Shown piece by piece: positions 39,301 to 55,599 of a stretch of DNA of 64,000 nt. Origin of the DNA: Vanilla planifolia (lineage: Eukaryota > Streptophyta > Magnoliopsida > Asparagales > Orchidaceae). Position 1 is the first letter of the stretch. Each line of letters starts with the position of its first letter. Below the pieces are notes generated by a model, which had not been told where the DNA came from, made no database searches, and worked only from the letters and a program-made list of their open reading frames with translations. The position numbers and the translations under genes were made by a program. The DNA is taken from assembly GCA_023846275.1 (NCBI GenBank), contig JAIUJO010000191.1:62001-126000 (forward strand), read 5' to 3'.

Positions 39301-42300
39301 CATACACTTGAATGTGTACTTATGTACACATATGCATACACAAGCAAGTACCATGCACACATACACGCACACTCACATGCATGCATATGCACAAGCATGC
39401 ACACATGCATGCACACACACATATTCATGCACAAATGCACATAGACATGCACATTAATGCATATACACACTCATGCTCGCATGCACACATACCCAGACAT
39501 GACTTCCCATACACACATACACAAACACATGCACACACACACACACACACTAACATACCATCATACACACACAAATGAACACACACACATGGACAATCTT
39601 GCATACATACACCATTACAAGAACACACACACACACTTATGCACTCACAAGATCACATACACACATGCAAGCATGTTCACACATATGCAAATTCAAATGC
39701 ACAAACATAGGAATGTAAGTATGCACACATACATATGCATCCACACTCATACAAAGATGCCCACATGCTCACATAGGCACACACACACATGAACATACAC
39801 CAATACATATTCCTACATGCACACACACATAGACATGCATATAATATATGAAAAAATATGCACACACCCACATGCATACACACACGTAAACACACATAAG
39901 CATACATACACATGTACATGCCCACATAGACAAACGTTCACATGCACACACAAACAAGCACACACACACACACACCAACCTAGCCACACACACATGCACA
40001 CACGCACATGCAGCTTGCTCCCATGCACGTCACGTACACATTCACATACCCACCCACACACACACACATAAGAATACATGTGTACATATGTATAAATACA
40101 CACATACAACCACACACACCCATACACAGATACCCCACACACACACCCACACACATAGACGGTCAAATGTATGCACATATGTATGTACATACATATATAC
40201 AAATATGCATGCATACACACACATGTAAGCAGACACATACACATGCACATACACACACACACATGTGCACACACCTATAGAAACATGCATATACAAAGAC
40301 ATACACATGCGCACAAATAAGTACATATGCACAAACATTTGCACATTTGAACACACAACAAAACATATACATAGAAACACAAAGATGCGCACACACACAC
40401 ACATGCACACACATGAACACACAAATACACACACACACACAGATGCATAGATAGATGCACACAGAAATGCCAACACACATAGACTTGCACACATAATCAC
40501 ACATACACACACACATTTGTACTTGCATACACCCATGCACATACACACACACGCATGCTCACAAAAAGACGCACATACAAACACACCCTCCCATGTATGC
40601 ACACATGCATGCATACATGAACACATCCACATACGTGTAGAAATGTATGTGCACACACATTCACACAAGCATGTATGCACAAATACACAAATGCGCACAC
40701 AATCAGACATATACATACATGAAAACACACATTCATACACTCGCACATGCACACATACACACACTTGCCCATGCATACAAACACATGAACAAATACACAT
40801 ATACACAAACATGCACACATGTACTCACACACTCAGATGCACAATCACATGTAAAAACAACTAGCACATGTAAAAAAATACACACACTCATACATACATA
40901 CAAGCATGAATACACGTATGTACAAGCACACAAACATGCAGATGCACATGCAAACATTGACATGTACTTATGCATGCACACACACACACACATGTATTAG
41001 TGCACATGCACACATGCACATACACACGAGTGCATACGTAAATATACATGCATGTGCACATGTGCACACATACATATATAAACAAAGATGAACATGTAGG
41101 CACTTAATCAGCAACACATGTCCACATACATATATATAGACGCACATGTACACATGCCATGCATACACCCATGCAAATGCACACATTTGTAGACACATGA
41201 ACACACACATATACACACCTACACATACACATGTGCCCACATGCACCCACAAATGCACACACACTTACGCACACACACACACATGCACATGCTAACACCA
41301 ACACAACCACACACACAAACACACACACACACACACTCACATGCATCCAAACACCAATGTAAGTGTGCACATGCACAAATGTACATACACACAAACTAAT
41401 GTAAGAGCACATATACAGACATACACATGCACCCATAGACACAAATATGCACACACAAACACACACATGCAAACCTACACATATGCAGACACACATATAC
41501 ATACGAATGCACACAAGCATATGCACGTAGATAGATGCACACACATGTATAGACACATGCACGTGCTTAACAAAACAAGCACATATGCACACATAGTTAG
41601 ACAAAAATCACACACATGTGCATGCACAAGCACACACATGAAAACACACCCAAGCAAACATTGGCACAAGCACACACATGAACATATGAACATCACACAC
41701 AAACGTGCACACAAATGTGCTTGCACACACAGACACATGCATGCATATGCACACTCACGCTTGCACAAAGAAACACACATGCATACAAACATATGCATGT
41801 AGTTCTAAACAAACTTGCACATAGAAACCTATACAGTTAGCCACACATTCATGCACGGACACAAGCACAAATGCACACAAACACATGCACACTAACAGAC
41901 ACATATGAACCTACTCATAGACACAAGTGCACACACACAAGGCACACATGAAGAAATACACACACACACACTCACACAACCCCACACATGTACATGCACA
42001 TATGCATAGGAACACAATTGGTCATTCACACACAAACACACATAAAACAAACATACAGATGCACTCCCAAGGACAAATAACAAAAAATACACATGCAAAT
42101 GCAAAAAATGCAAATCTACACACATGTATGCACACATACACAACCGCACATGTGAACACTCACACACAAAGAAACAAAAATATACATAGACATGAATAAG
42201 CACACACACACTATGTGCTTACACAAATAAACACATGCACACACATAGACAAACACATCTGCACACCAACATGCTACACAGGTGGACCAGTCAAACACAA

Positions 42301-45300
42301 ACACATATAAATAGAAGCACACACACATACAAACTTGTACACTTGCATGCACACATGCACCTACACATACACATAAGCACACACATAGACTCAAAACTCA
42401 ATTGTACATGCATACACAGTCACACACGTATGCATATGCACTAGCACACATACATACACATGTGCACACACACATTTACAAAAACATGCACACACAAAGG
42501 CACACATATCCATGCCCTTGCACCCATACAGACATGCTTGCACACATGCTCACACACACACACACATAGATACTAGCAAATACATGAATACACACATACA
42601 CGCACATACATACACTTGGACACATGCACACACAAGTATACACAAGTAGTCATGCACATGCATGCACACAGTCACACACATAATCACATGCACAAATACA
42701 CACACACACGCAAGCAAGCATACATGCACATGCACGAACATGAACATGTGCATACATGCACAAGCATACACATGCATAAATACACAAGAACACATGTAAA
42801 TACACTCACAGACATGCATACAACCACATGCACACACACAAAGTCACATAAAAACACGAACATTTATAAGGACAATCATGCAAGAACAACACATATATGT
42901 ACAAAAATGTTTGTCCACACTCACACAAATAAGCACAAGCACATAGAAACACACATGTACACAAACACATGCACCCACACTTATGCAAACATGCACAAAT
43001 AAATGCACTTGCACAAAAGCATGCACACACACACACATGCACACATAAACATACAAACATGCACACACAAGCATGCATGCACATGCACACATGACCATGC
43101 ATACATGAACATGCACATACACATGAATCTATAGATACTCGTGTGCATGCACACACTCATACATGCATGTATGCACACACAAGCGCTCATACACACACAT
43201 GCATACCCATGTGCATGCTCTTACACACACATGTAAGAAAACTTCACACCAATGCACACACATCCATACTCTCTCTCACACACACACAAGCACTCATTTA
43301 CACACACATGCACAAACATGAACATGTGCCCTAGCACACATAAGCACGTATCTATGCACACAATTAGAAATGAACATGCACATGCATAATCACACACAAG
43401 CATGCACACATGCATGCATAACCACATACTCACACTCACACACATACACATAAATAGACACACACACAGGCATATGCACACACATATATACACACAAGTG
43501 CATGCACATACACACATACCTACACACAATACCAAACTTACACATACACACACACACACATGTACATCACACACATGCACTAACATACATACACACATGA
43601 ATGAACACACACACATGTACACTCACTCATACATGCCCTAATGCACAAACACACACATGCACACATACACACACATGCATGCATGCACACATAAATGAAA
43701 ATACACATACATAAACACAAAGATGCAGGCATGCATACACATACCCAAGCACACACACTCATACACACATGCACACACAAATACACATGCAAACACATGT
43801 ATGCACACCCACATCCACACACACTCCTACATGTGCACACATGCTATCATGTACACATAGTATGCACACACATACAAACACATAGAAGAACACACATAAA
43901 CATGCACACATATATAGATATAGACACACACACACAGAGACACATGCACACAAGTACACACACACACAAGCACATGCATGTCATGCACATCGACATGCAC
44001 CCACTCATACACACATAGAAGAACACACATGGACATATGTTCATGCACACACATATACACCCACAAAAATAAGCCCACACAAATACTCACATTAACAATA
44101 ACTAGAATGCATATAAGCATGCACACACACACACACACATAAATATAAGTGTGTGCACACACACACACATGCAAACATAAATACACAAATGCACACACAC
44201 ACATGCAAATAAAAACACACACATGCACATATACACACACACATACATAAGTGCACACATACTTATAGACATGCATATGCATGCAGACATGCACACACAT
44301 GTACACAATTGAACACATAAGCACACACATGCATAGAAACATACACATGCACACACATACGTACACTCACATACACACATAGATGCATAGAAAAAGGCAC
44401 ACATGTGTGCACATACACACACAAATAGACTTAAACACACAACCACACATAGACATACATATACATAAACATGAACTTGCACACACCTATGCCCACAAGC
44501 AAAAACACATACACAAGCACATAAGCATGCACACGCACACACCCATTCTTGCACTCATGCATACACACACACACACACTCAAACATGCATGCACACATGC
44601 ATAAACATGCACACAAACATTTGCTCACAAACACACACATACAAGAACACACATGCACTCACACACTCACACAAGCACACATGCACACACACACACACAC
44701 TCATATGCACAAAAGCTAACACAAGAAAATGCACAAACCCATACAGACATATTTACATGAACAGCCATACCCACAAACACACACAGATGCACATGCACAC
44801 ACATAAATGCAGGCATGTGTGCATGTATAAATACACACATGCATGCATTAGTACGCATGCACACACATACATAGGCACACATATGCAAGCACACACATGC
44901 AACACACAAACACATGTAGACACACATACACACACATACACGCTCACATGTAGACACATGCATAATCACTTGCATGCACAAGTATACATTCACAAACAAG
45001 CAAACACCCACACCTATAAGCACATATGTGCCCTCACGCACTCACAAATGCACACACACACAAACACACACTCACCACACACACATGCACACTCACAAAC
45101 ACAAACACACACACACTTCCACACACACAGACACACACACTCGTATACACCAAAGCACACACATGTGCACTTGGGTACAAGCACATTGACACAAAAACGT
45201 ACATAAGAGCACACACACATGCATACACAGACACCCACTCGCACATATGCACAACCAAGCACATACATAGATGTTGACAGACGCATAAGCACAAACACAT

Positions 45301-47474
45301 GTATACATATGCACATAGGTACACACACACACACATAGACACATGTTCATGTATAACAACACACACAAGCATATATATGCACACATAGATAAATAGACTC
45401 ACGCACATAATCATACAAGAATACACATGTGCATGCATAAGCACACACATGCAAACTCACATATGCACATGCACACACACACATTCATGTGCAAATGCAT
45501 ACATGCACACATGCACATGCACATACAAAAAGTTCACACAAACATGCACAACATAGGCTCACACACATAGACACATGAGTACTTATACACACTCACACTT
45601 GCACACACACAATCATACATGCACTTGTGCATATGTGCACATGTGCACATACATACACATGCACATGTGCACACAAATTCTCACACACAAACTCACACAC
45701 TCATGCATGTACATGCACACACACACACATGCACAAATGCATGCACACTTGCACCCACATGCACACACACATAAGCAGACATACAAAAAGGCCCACACAA
45801 ACACACTCATGCTCATCCACACACATAACCACACATAAGCACATGCACACATCTAGCTATTCACACACATGCTCACACACAAAACACACATACACACATA
45901 TGCACACAAAAAGACATGTATTGTACAAGCAAATGCAAACTTACACACACTCATAGTCATCCACATGCACACCAATCCATGCACACACACACACAACCAC
46001 ACATGGGAACACACACACACACACACATGTGCACACATGCCAACAAATGCACACAAATACATAAGAAAGAAAAAACATGCACACACATGGTGCATTCACA
46101 TGATAACACATGCACACATTTACATGGGCACACACACACACATTTATGGACAAACATAAGTACACACACAATATGCATGCATGCACACACCCACGGATGT
46201 ACATACATAAACACATGCATGCCCATACACATAGACACATAAATAGACACTTGCACAAACACACATATGAATATACTCCCAAGCATAAATACACATACAT
46301 GCACAGACATGTATGCTTGCATATGCTTACACACATACACAAGTATACACACACACACAAATGCACATGCACACATGTTTGAATAATCCCCCAACATGCA
46401 CATGCAATCACCTACACATACACACATACAAGATGAACATGTAGATGGATGAACACACATGCACACATACAAGACAAACACGCACATAGATGTGAACACA
46501 TGCTAAAACATGCACAAACAAAAAATCTTTCACATACACACACACACACACTCAAACACACATGCACATTGACACACACAAGACATATGTGCACATAGCT
46601 ACACACACATACATACATAGATGCATGAACTCAAGCACACAAACAAACATGCATGCACTCACACAAGTACACACACATGCACACAAATGTACATGCACGT
46701 GCTGGCACAAGCACACATACATTCACTCACTTGCACACACACTAACCCACACATATGCACGCACATAGGCTCATAACACAAAAATGTATGCACAAATACA
46801 TAGGAACATAGATATACCCACAAGAGCACACATGAACACACATGCACACACACACATGAACAAGAATGCACATTCATACACACATAGGCACCTACCTCAC
46901 GCACACAGATGTGCATATGCAATTGCACACACATATGCACACAAAGATACATAGATAGAGAAACACACATGCATACAAACACACAAAGGAATGGACACAC
47001 ACACACACAACACAAATAAACATAAACAAAACATAGTGATGCATGCACTTATACACACAAACACATGCACACACACATTTAAACACATATGCATGTGCAC
47101 CTATTTGCACATTTGTGTATACACTTGTGCACACATGCACACACTTACACATACACATGCTCCCATACACACCCACATTTGCACATTCACATATACATGC
47201 ACACACATAGGCAAACATTCATGTGCTTACTCAAACACATGCACGAATGCACAAACACACACACATATGCATAAGAACCCAGGCACACAGACACATACTC
47301 ATACACATGCACACAAATACATGCACATACACACAGATGTATAAGTACTTGCACATGCACCCACACATTAACACAAACACAAATGCACAAATATAGTCAT
47401 ATACACAAAAATTCACACATGCACACACATACACATATATATGATTACCAAAACACAAGCACAACAAGCACTCA

Positions 47475-47476
<2 letters not shown>

Positions 47477-47507
<31 letters not shown>
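47477..47507. repeat. Perfect (CA)n run, 31 bases
   Basis: An uninterrupted CACA tract lies between CACT and TCTTTCTCAGG. It is one of the longest pure CA runs in the CA block. Most others are under 25 bases, so the array is not an ordinary CA microsatellite. Confidence 0.9.
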
Positions 47508-47510
<3 letters not shown>

Positions 47511-49934
47511 TTCTCAGGCATACACATGCACATAAGAAATGCACACACATGCATTTACACACACCCACACTCACATGCATCCATTAGCACACACAAAAGA
47601 CACACAAATGCAAACACATGCACACTCACAAGCATGCATGCACACACACATACACACACACATAGACAAATATGTACAATTGCATAGTTGCACATGCACA
47701 CATGCACACACACATGTGCTTGCCCATATGCACACATTTGCTCAGATGTGGATGCACTAACATGCACAAATAGACATACACTCATGCACACTCACAATAG
47801 AAAGACCCACACACTTGAACAGAGAAAACATGCATGCACCCACAAACACAAATAAATACACATGAACATATGCACATACAAACAAACGTATATAGCTGAA
47901 AACACCTATGCACACACGTGTATGCACATACCCCCACACACTCACATACACACACAAATGCACACAAGCATACAAATGCATATGTACGCACATGCAAACC
48001 CACACATATGCATAAACATGCAAACACATACATATGCAAGAACATATGTAGTGCACATTGATACACACATGCACACACGCACAAAGGAATAAACATATAA
48101 ATGGACAAACATACACACAAATACATATATAAGTGCACACACAGACATACACACATGTGCATAGATGCACATGCACATGTAGACATATGAACATGTATGC
48201 ATGCACACAAACAAGCACACACACACACACATGTGCACACAACATCAGACACAACAACACACAACCACAAATAGACACAAATGAACACACACATACACAT
48301 AGCCATAATACACACACAAATACACATGCACACAGATAGACATAATAATGCATATCTACATGCAAATACACATAATTGCATGCACACACATGCATACACT
48401 CGCTTACACAAACGCCTACACATGCATGCAAACATGCATGCACAGACATGCACACACTAACATGTACACAAGTCCATACACTTGCTTAGACAAGTACATA
48501 CACAAACACATGTGCACACACGCACACACACACACTGGTGCATGCACACAAACACATACAAACATGTCTGCACATGTCCACACACACACACATTAACACA
48601 AACATTCATGTACACAGATGCACACCCTCACAAACACATGTATAAACAAATGCATGCATATACACACTCACACACATACACAAAAACACACACACAAACC
48701 CATATACACACAAACACATGCACACATGCACAACAAGCACACACACCAATGCACACACCCACACATGCAATCACAAGCTTGCACACAAATATACACACAC
48801 ATGTAAGCTTTCACATTCATACAATATACAAAAATGCCCAAACCTACAAATAGATAAGTAGACATATACACATACAAACATACACAAATGCACACGCACT
48901 CAAACATGCAAGCACACAAGATACACATACTGATGCAGATGCACACAAACATGCAAGTACACACGTACAAGCATATTCACACACATGCATACATAGGTGC
49001 TGACACACCATTTGTACACAAAGGATTACACACATTCATTCATATCTACACACACATTCACAAACACAAACATAGAAAAACACACACATATGAACACACA
49101 CACATATAAAAACACGTAGATGAGTACATTCCCAAATGCACAAATAATCAAATACACAAATGCTCATTTATAGATGCACACATACATGCACACATGCATA
49201 TGCTCACATGCTCACACACAAAGACACATGAACACTCACACATGCACACCCATGAACATATACATGCACACAGATGCATACACACACACCCACACATGCA
49301 TAAACACATGCACACACACTTTCACAAAGAAGCACAAACACTCAAACATACATATGCACACACACACATATACACATAAGCGCATACATGCACATGCAAA
49401 CATGCACACATACACAAACATAGACATACACACAAGTCCACACCCATGTACATATAGGCACATGCACTTGCACAGGTACATACACATGCATACCTACATG
49501 CACACAAGCATACAAGCATACAAGCACACACACCTATGATCATGCATACACAAACACTTGCACATGCACCCCACATGCACGCATATACAAGTACACTCCT
49601 ACACACACATAGTTGTTCACACACAAATGTACAAAAACATACACATGGAAAAGCATGCACACATGTATCTAAAAACATAAACAAGCACAAACACACACAT
49701 GCACATGCATAGGTACATACACAAATACATATTGACACACACACACAGGTGCACATAGGTATATGCATACATGCAAGTGAATACACACATGCATACACAC
49801 ACACAAACATGCACTGACTAACACATGCAACCACACATGCATACGCACACCCAAATGCATGAATGCATGCACACACATGCTCCCACATGCAGAAACACAC
49901 GTGCCTATGGGCACACGAACAAATGCACACATGC

Positions 49935-50012
49935 ATGCATGTAAGCCAAAATAGGCGACTAACCTAAATGCGCACACAAGTATGCACACATGCATAGGCA
50001 TTTGCTAATAAT
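49935..50012. other. Less repetitive patch in CA array
   Basis: Words such as GTAAGCCAAAATAGGCGAC and TAACCTAAATGCGC, then GCATTTGCTAATAATTAC, depart from CA alternation and contain unusual CpGs. There is no open frame or structure that I can name. Confidence 0.35.
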
Positions 50013-53000
50013 TACACCCACACACACACACGTACACCCAAAGGTACAAACACACATGCACATAGAACCACACTCACACACACGCATAATTACACCCACA
50101 CACACTTACACATGCACACCCACATGCTCACACGCACATATACAATCACACATGCATAAACATACACACAAACACACATTCATAGACACACACACATGAA
50201 CACAAACAGACATGAATGCATGGACACACATACACAAATGCACACACACACAGATTCACATGCATGCACAGAAGCACAGACCCTCAAACAAGCATACATA
50301 TATGAAAACACATTCACACACTTACATACACACAGACATGTGCAAGCACATAAACACATGTATACACTCATACACACAAACACATGCACAACTACACAGA
50401 CATGTAGACATACACTAAAACTAACACATGCATACCCATGCACACAAATTAATACACACAGGTGAATGCACAAACACATGAATAAAAAGACAAACATGTA
50501 CACACATACACACACACATACACACATAGACACACATGCATACACACAGACATGCTTGTGTGCATGCACACTCACACACACATGCACGCACAAACATGCA
50601 TACATATGTAAGCATACACACACACGTGCCCACACATATACAAAAATGTGCATACATATGCACATGTGCACCCAAGCACATACATGCACTTGCACATAAA
50701 CACAAATGCACGTGCCAATGTAAGCACAGACAAATACACATATACACACATACACATGCATGCGTATGCACTCACATGCATATGCACAGAGGGACACACA
50801 TAAACATGTACATGAACAAATGTATATGCACAAATAAAGAAATACATGCATGCACATATGCACACATGCATACACATGTACACCCACACTCACACACACA
50901 CATGCACACACACGCATATACACATTAAAGCATACACACATACACATGCAGAATCATGCAAACATGCACACACATAGAGATGTACATGTAGAGACATGCA
51001 TCGACATACAACCAAACACATATGTGCATAAATACATTGGCATGCACACACTCACACATACTCATAAATACAAAATAATACAAACACACAAATAGCTATG
51101 CACATGAATACACACAAAACACTTGCACATACACACACACATACACAAACACAACCACATGAATGCACACACACACACACACAAATACAAACATGCACAT
51201 TCGCATTCATAGACACATGCACACATAAACACGCACACACGCCTATATGCCCAATCTCCCACGTTCATTTGTACATAGACATGTGTACAAACCTACACAC
51301 AAGCACTCTAACCCATACATGCACACACATGCCCAAGGACATGAATACACACACACAAACACATAAGCACACACACCCACCCACATCCAAGTGCATGCAT
51401 AGATAGTTCATGCACAGATGGCCATGCACAAGCATGCACACACATACACATGCACACACATGCACACATACATGCATGCACACACACAAACAACCACACA
51501 TGGATGCACACATGCACAAATACATATAAGCATAAACATACAAGCACACACATAAGAGAATATACGTACATGCACATATGCACAAACATACATGCTCATA
51601 CATACATTCATACATGCATCCATATATATTCATACACATGCACATGCACATGCACATGTGAAAACATACATGTGAACACTCATGCACCTACACACTCACA
51701 CAAGCATACACTCACACACACATGCATACAAAATTATGCACACACACACATACAATATAACACACATGCACACATGCACATATATGTATTATGCACACAA
51801 AATCATGTACACATGCAAGTACACACATGTGCTCTTATGCATATGCACAAAATAACACACACAAATTCACACATATGCACACACATGCACACACATGCAC
51901 CTACAAACACTAATGTGCATGCATTAGCACATACACATGCACACATACAAATGAACACACACACATACACACACACACACACTGACACATCGACATGCAC
52001 ACACACAAATACACACACATGCATAATTACACTTGCACTTGAACACCAACCTCATGCACACACATGTGCTTGCATGGACACCTAAACACATGCATGCAGA
52101 CACATACACATGCTCCCTCATTTACACAAACACATACACACACACACACACTAAAACACCTAAACTAGCCCACATATAGGAATGTAGACACACACACATT
52201 GATACACACACAAGTGTAGTCATGCACATGCATAGACAACTAAACACACACACACATGCATGAACACACATGCACTAACAAATACACGCACTCACACACT
52301 TGCACACACACACACATGTGCACAAATCTACATACATGCAAAATGCACACAAGCTGACACATAATTATCCACACTAATGCACATGCACATAAATGCACAC
52401 ATATCACAAACAAAAATGCACATACATGTATACACATGCACACTAGTGTGGAAACGACACATGCACACATTGATACAAGCATGCACACACATGCACACAG
52501 GCTCATAACACACACACAGACGCTCACACTAATGCACATATACAAACATTCACACACACACACACAAAGGCATGCATACACTCACACATGCATGCACACA
52601 CACAAACATGCACACATGCCCACAAAAATAACACCACACATATGAACAAATGAATACACACATGTGCACACACATGTGAACACAATCACACAAACACACA
52701 TGCACAAGCAAAATACATACATGCACACTTGCATATGCATGCACTTATGCACAAGAAAATGCCCACATGCACAAGAACAGACACACATATTAACAGACAC
52801 TCGTGCACACAAACATTCATGTAAACACATTCACACGTAAGAACAACCACACGCACACATGCATATATGCATAGACACATACACATGCCCACACAACATA
52901 CACACAAACATGCACACATCCATATGTGCTCACACACACTAACATAGATAAGAAGAAAAACACATATGTGCACATGAACACAAACATACACACATGTACA

Positions 53001-53899
53001 TGTACACACAGACACAGGTGCACATGTTCACACACACACACACACGTGCAAATGCATACACAAACACATAGCCATGTACACATGCACATGCTTGCTTGCA
53101 CACATGAACATCTTTAAACATTCATGCACCTACACAAACATACAAGAACACTATAGAAAACACCTACACACATACATACACTAAAACCAACAAGAACCTA
53201 CAGATAGATACCCCCCCACACACACACCTGCACACACACATGCATGCATACACACAAACACACACACACACATACATAGATGCTCACACAAACAATAAGC
53301 ATATTCTTGCACTCACATACACACATGCACATAGGCACATACACAAATGCGAACACACTCCCACACACAAACACACATGCACACACACATGTGCACACCT
53401 ATACACACAAATACATAACAACACAAAAAAAAATGCACACACACTCACACATTGGACACAAACATGTACACAAACATCAAAACATTCATACAGACACATG
53501 CACATACATGCACACATAAAAAAAACATGCCAAAGCATAGGCATACACACATGTCCATAGACAAACAAACATATGACACTCACATGCACACACAAACCCA
53601 ATTAGACACACACACATGTAGTCATACCTACATGTGTGCATACACATGCACACACACACACAAATGCACCTAAGAATGCACACAAACATGCACACACACA
53701 AACTCACACTGACACATGTAGATGCATCCACACACACACATGCAAATAGATATGAACACATAAGTCCATGCATACTCATATGCATAGGTACACACACATA
53801 GGCTCAAAGATATACATACACAATGACATACAAAGGTGTACATAAACATGCACACGTACACACAGACATGCACACACACACATGCACATAGACAAATTC

Positions 53900-54250
53900 A
53901 CACTCACACATGCACTAAGACACATATGCACACACGCACACACATATGCACAAACACACACACACACATGCTTGCACAAGCACACATATGCATGCACTCA
54001 AAAAATAAATGCACACACACATAGAGACTTATGCAAACACACACACATAGATACACACATGGATGCACAAACACACAAGGATACACAAACACACATGCAT
54101 ACACTCATAAACATATATGCACACATGCACACACACACTCACACATGCACATACACATGCACTTGTTCACAAGCATATGCACTTATGCACAAACACATGC
54201 ACATATATGCACACAAAAAAGCACACACACATAGAGGCACACAAACTCAT
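53900..54250. repeat. Probable 210-bp-spaced duplication
   Basis: The phrase GCACACACACATAGAG preceded by an A-rich AAAAAA word occurs at 54011 and 54221, and flanking words (GCTTGCACAAGC-type, ATATGCAC) also correspond. Divergence is higher than in the kilobase units, so the edges are uncertain. Confidence 0.5.
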
Positions 54251-55599
54251 GCACATAAACATAGACACAAAAACACACATGCACATGCACACGCAAACAA
54301 ACACTTGCTTACACACATACAATCACACATACTTGCACCTACACACATAGTTATAAACTCACACACAAACATACACATACTCACATGAACACACACACAT
54401 GTGCACCCACACATGTATACCTTTACTCGTACACATGCACATGCACACATAGACACACATTTTTAAAAAGAAACACATATAGACATGCACACACACACCC
54501 ACACGCCCACCCACCACACACATGCACACAAGCATGCAAGCACACAAAAACACGCACATGCTTGCACACATACAATGACACACACACACATGTGCACCAC
54601 ACAAACACAAAAGCATGCCCACATATACATACACATATCCTCACATGAACATAGATGAAAAATGCATAAATAGATGCACACCCACACATCCACACATGCA
54701 CTCGAACACATACACATGTGCACACATGTACAAAAATGCACATAGACACACATGCATGTGCACGCACTCACATGCACACATGCATAGACGTATACATGCA
54801 TGACTGCATGCACATGCACACATACATACACATACACATATGTTCATTCATGTAGACACACACACATAGACATGGATGCACATAGTTGCACATACTACAC
54901 AGACATGCATATGCATGTGCATAATGATCCATTATCATACACACACATAAGAACATGTATGCACATGCACATGAACACACATCTACACATGCAATTCCAC
55001 ATAAACTACACATATGCATACGTGCACACATGCACACATATACACCCACACCCAAATGCACCCACACATGCACAAACACACATGCAGAACATAAACTCAC
55101 ATGCAAACATGTGTATTCACAAACACACACACACACACACATGCACACATACTTGCAACCACTCACCTGTGCACACTTGTATGCCCATAATCACATAGGA
55201 ATAAGAACACACACACACACACAAACTCACATGCACTTGAACACATTCACTTTGGCATACATGCACACACCCACACACAACCACACACAACCACACTTAC
55301 ACACATAGATGCACACACTCATTCCCACCCACTCACCCAAACATACACTTAGACACTGACACATACACACACACACACAAATACACACACATAATCACAT
55401 GAATAGATGCACATGAAGACATACACAAACATACACATTCACATACATACATGCACATGTGCACCCCCATGAACGAACACACACATACATGCCCACACTT
55501 GTGCACAAACATAGACACACAAGCACAGACACACATGCGCACATAAAGCCACAAACACATGTGTACTCACATGTACACACACACACCTACACACTAACA

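Larger units (their letters stand above)
36321..53899 (-). repeat. CA-rich array between the two kilobase duplications
   Basis: This is typical degenerate CA/TG/TA alternation. Irregular patches are at 42060-42090 (CCCAAGGACAAATAAC), 42280-42296 (CAGGTGGACCAGTC), 46385-46400 and 49935-50012. A weak local repeat is centred on CATAGAAGAACACACAT at 43881 and 44014. I see no gene, RNA or transposon here. Confidence 0.93.
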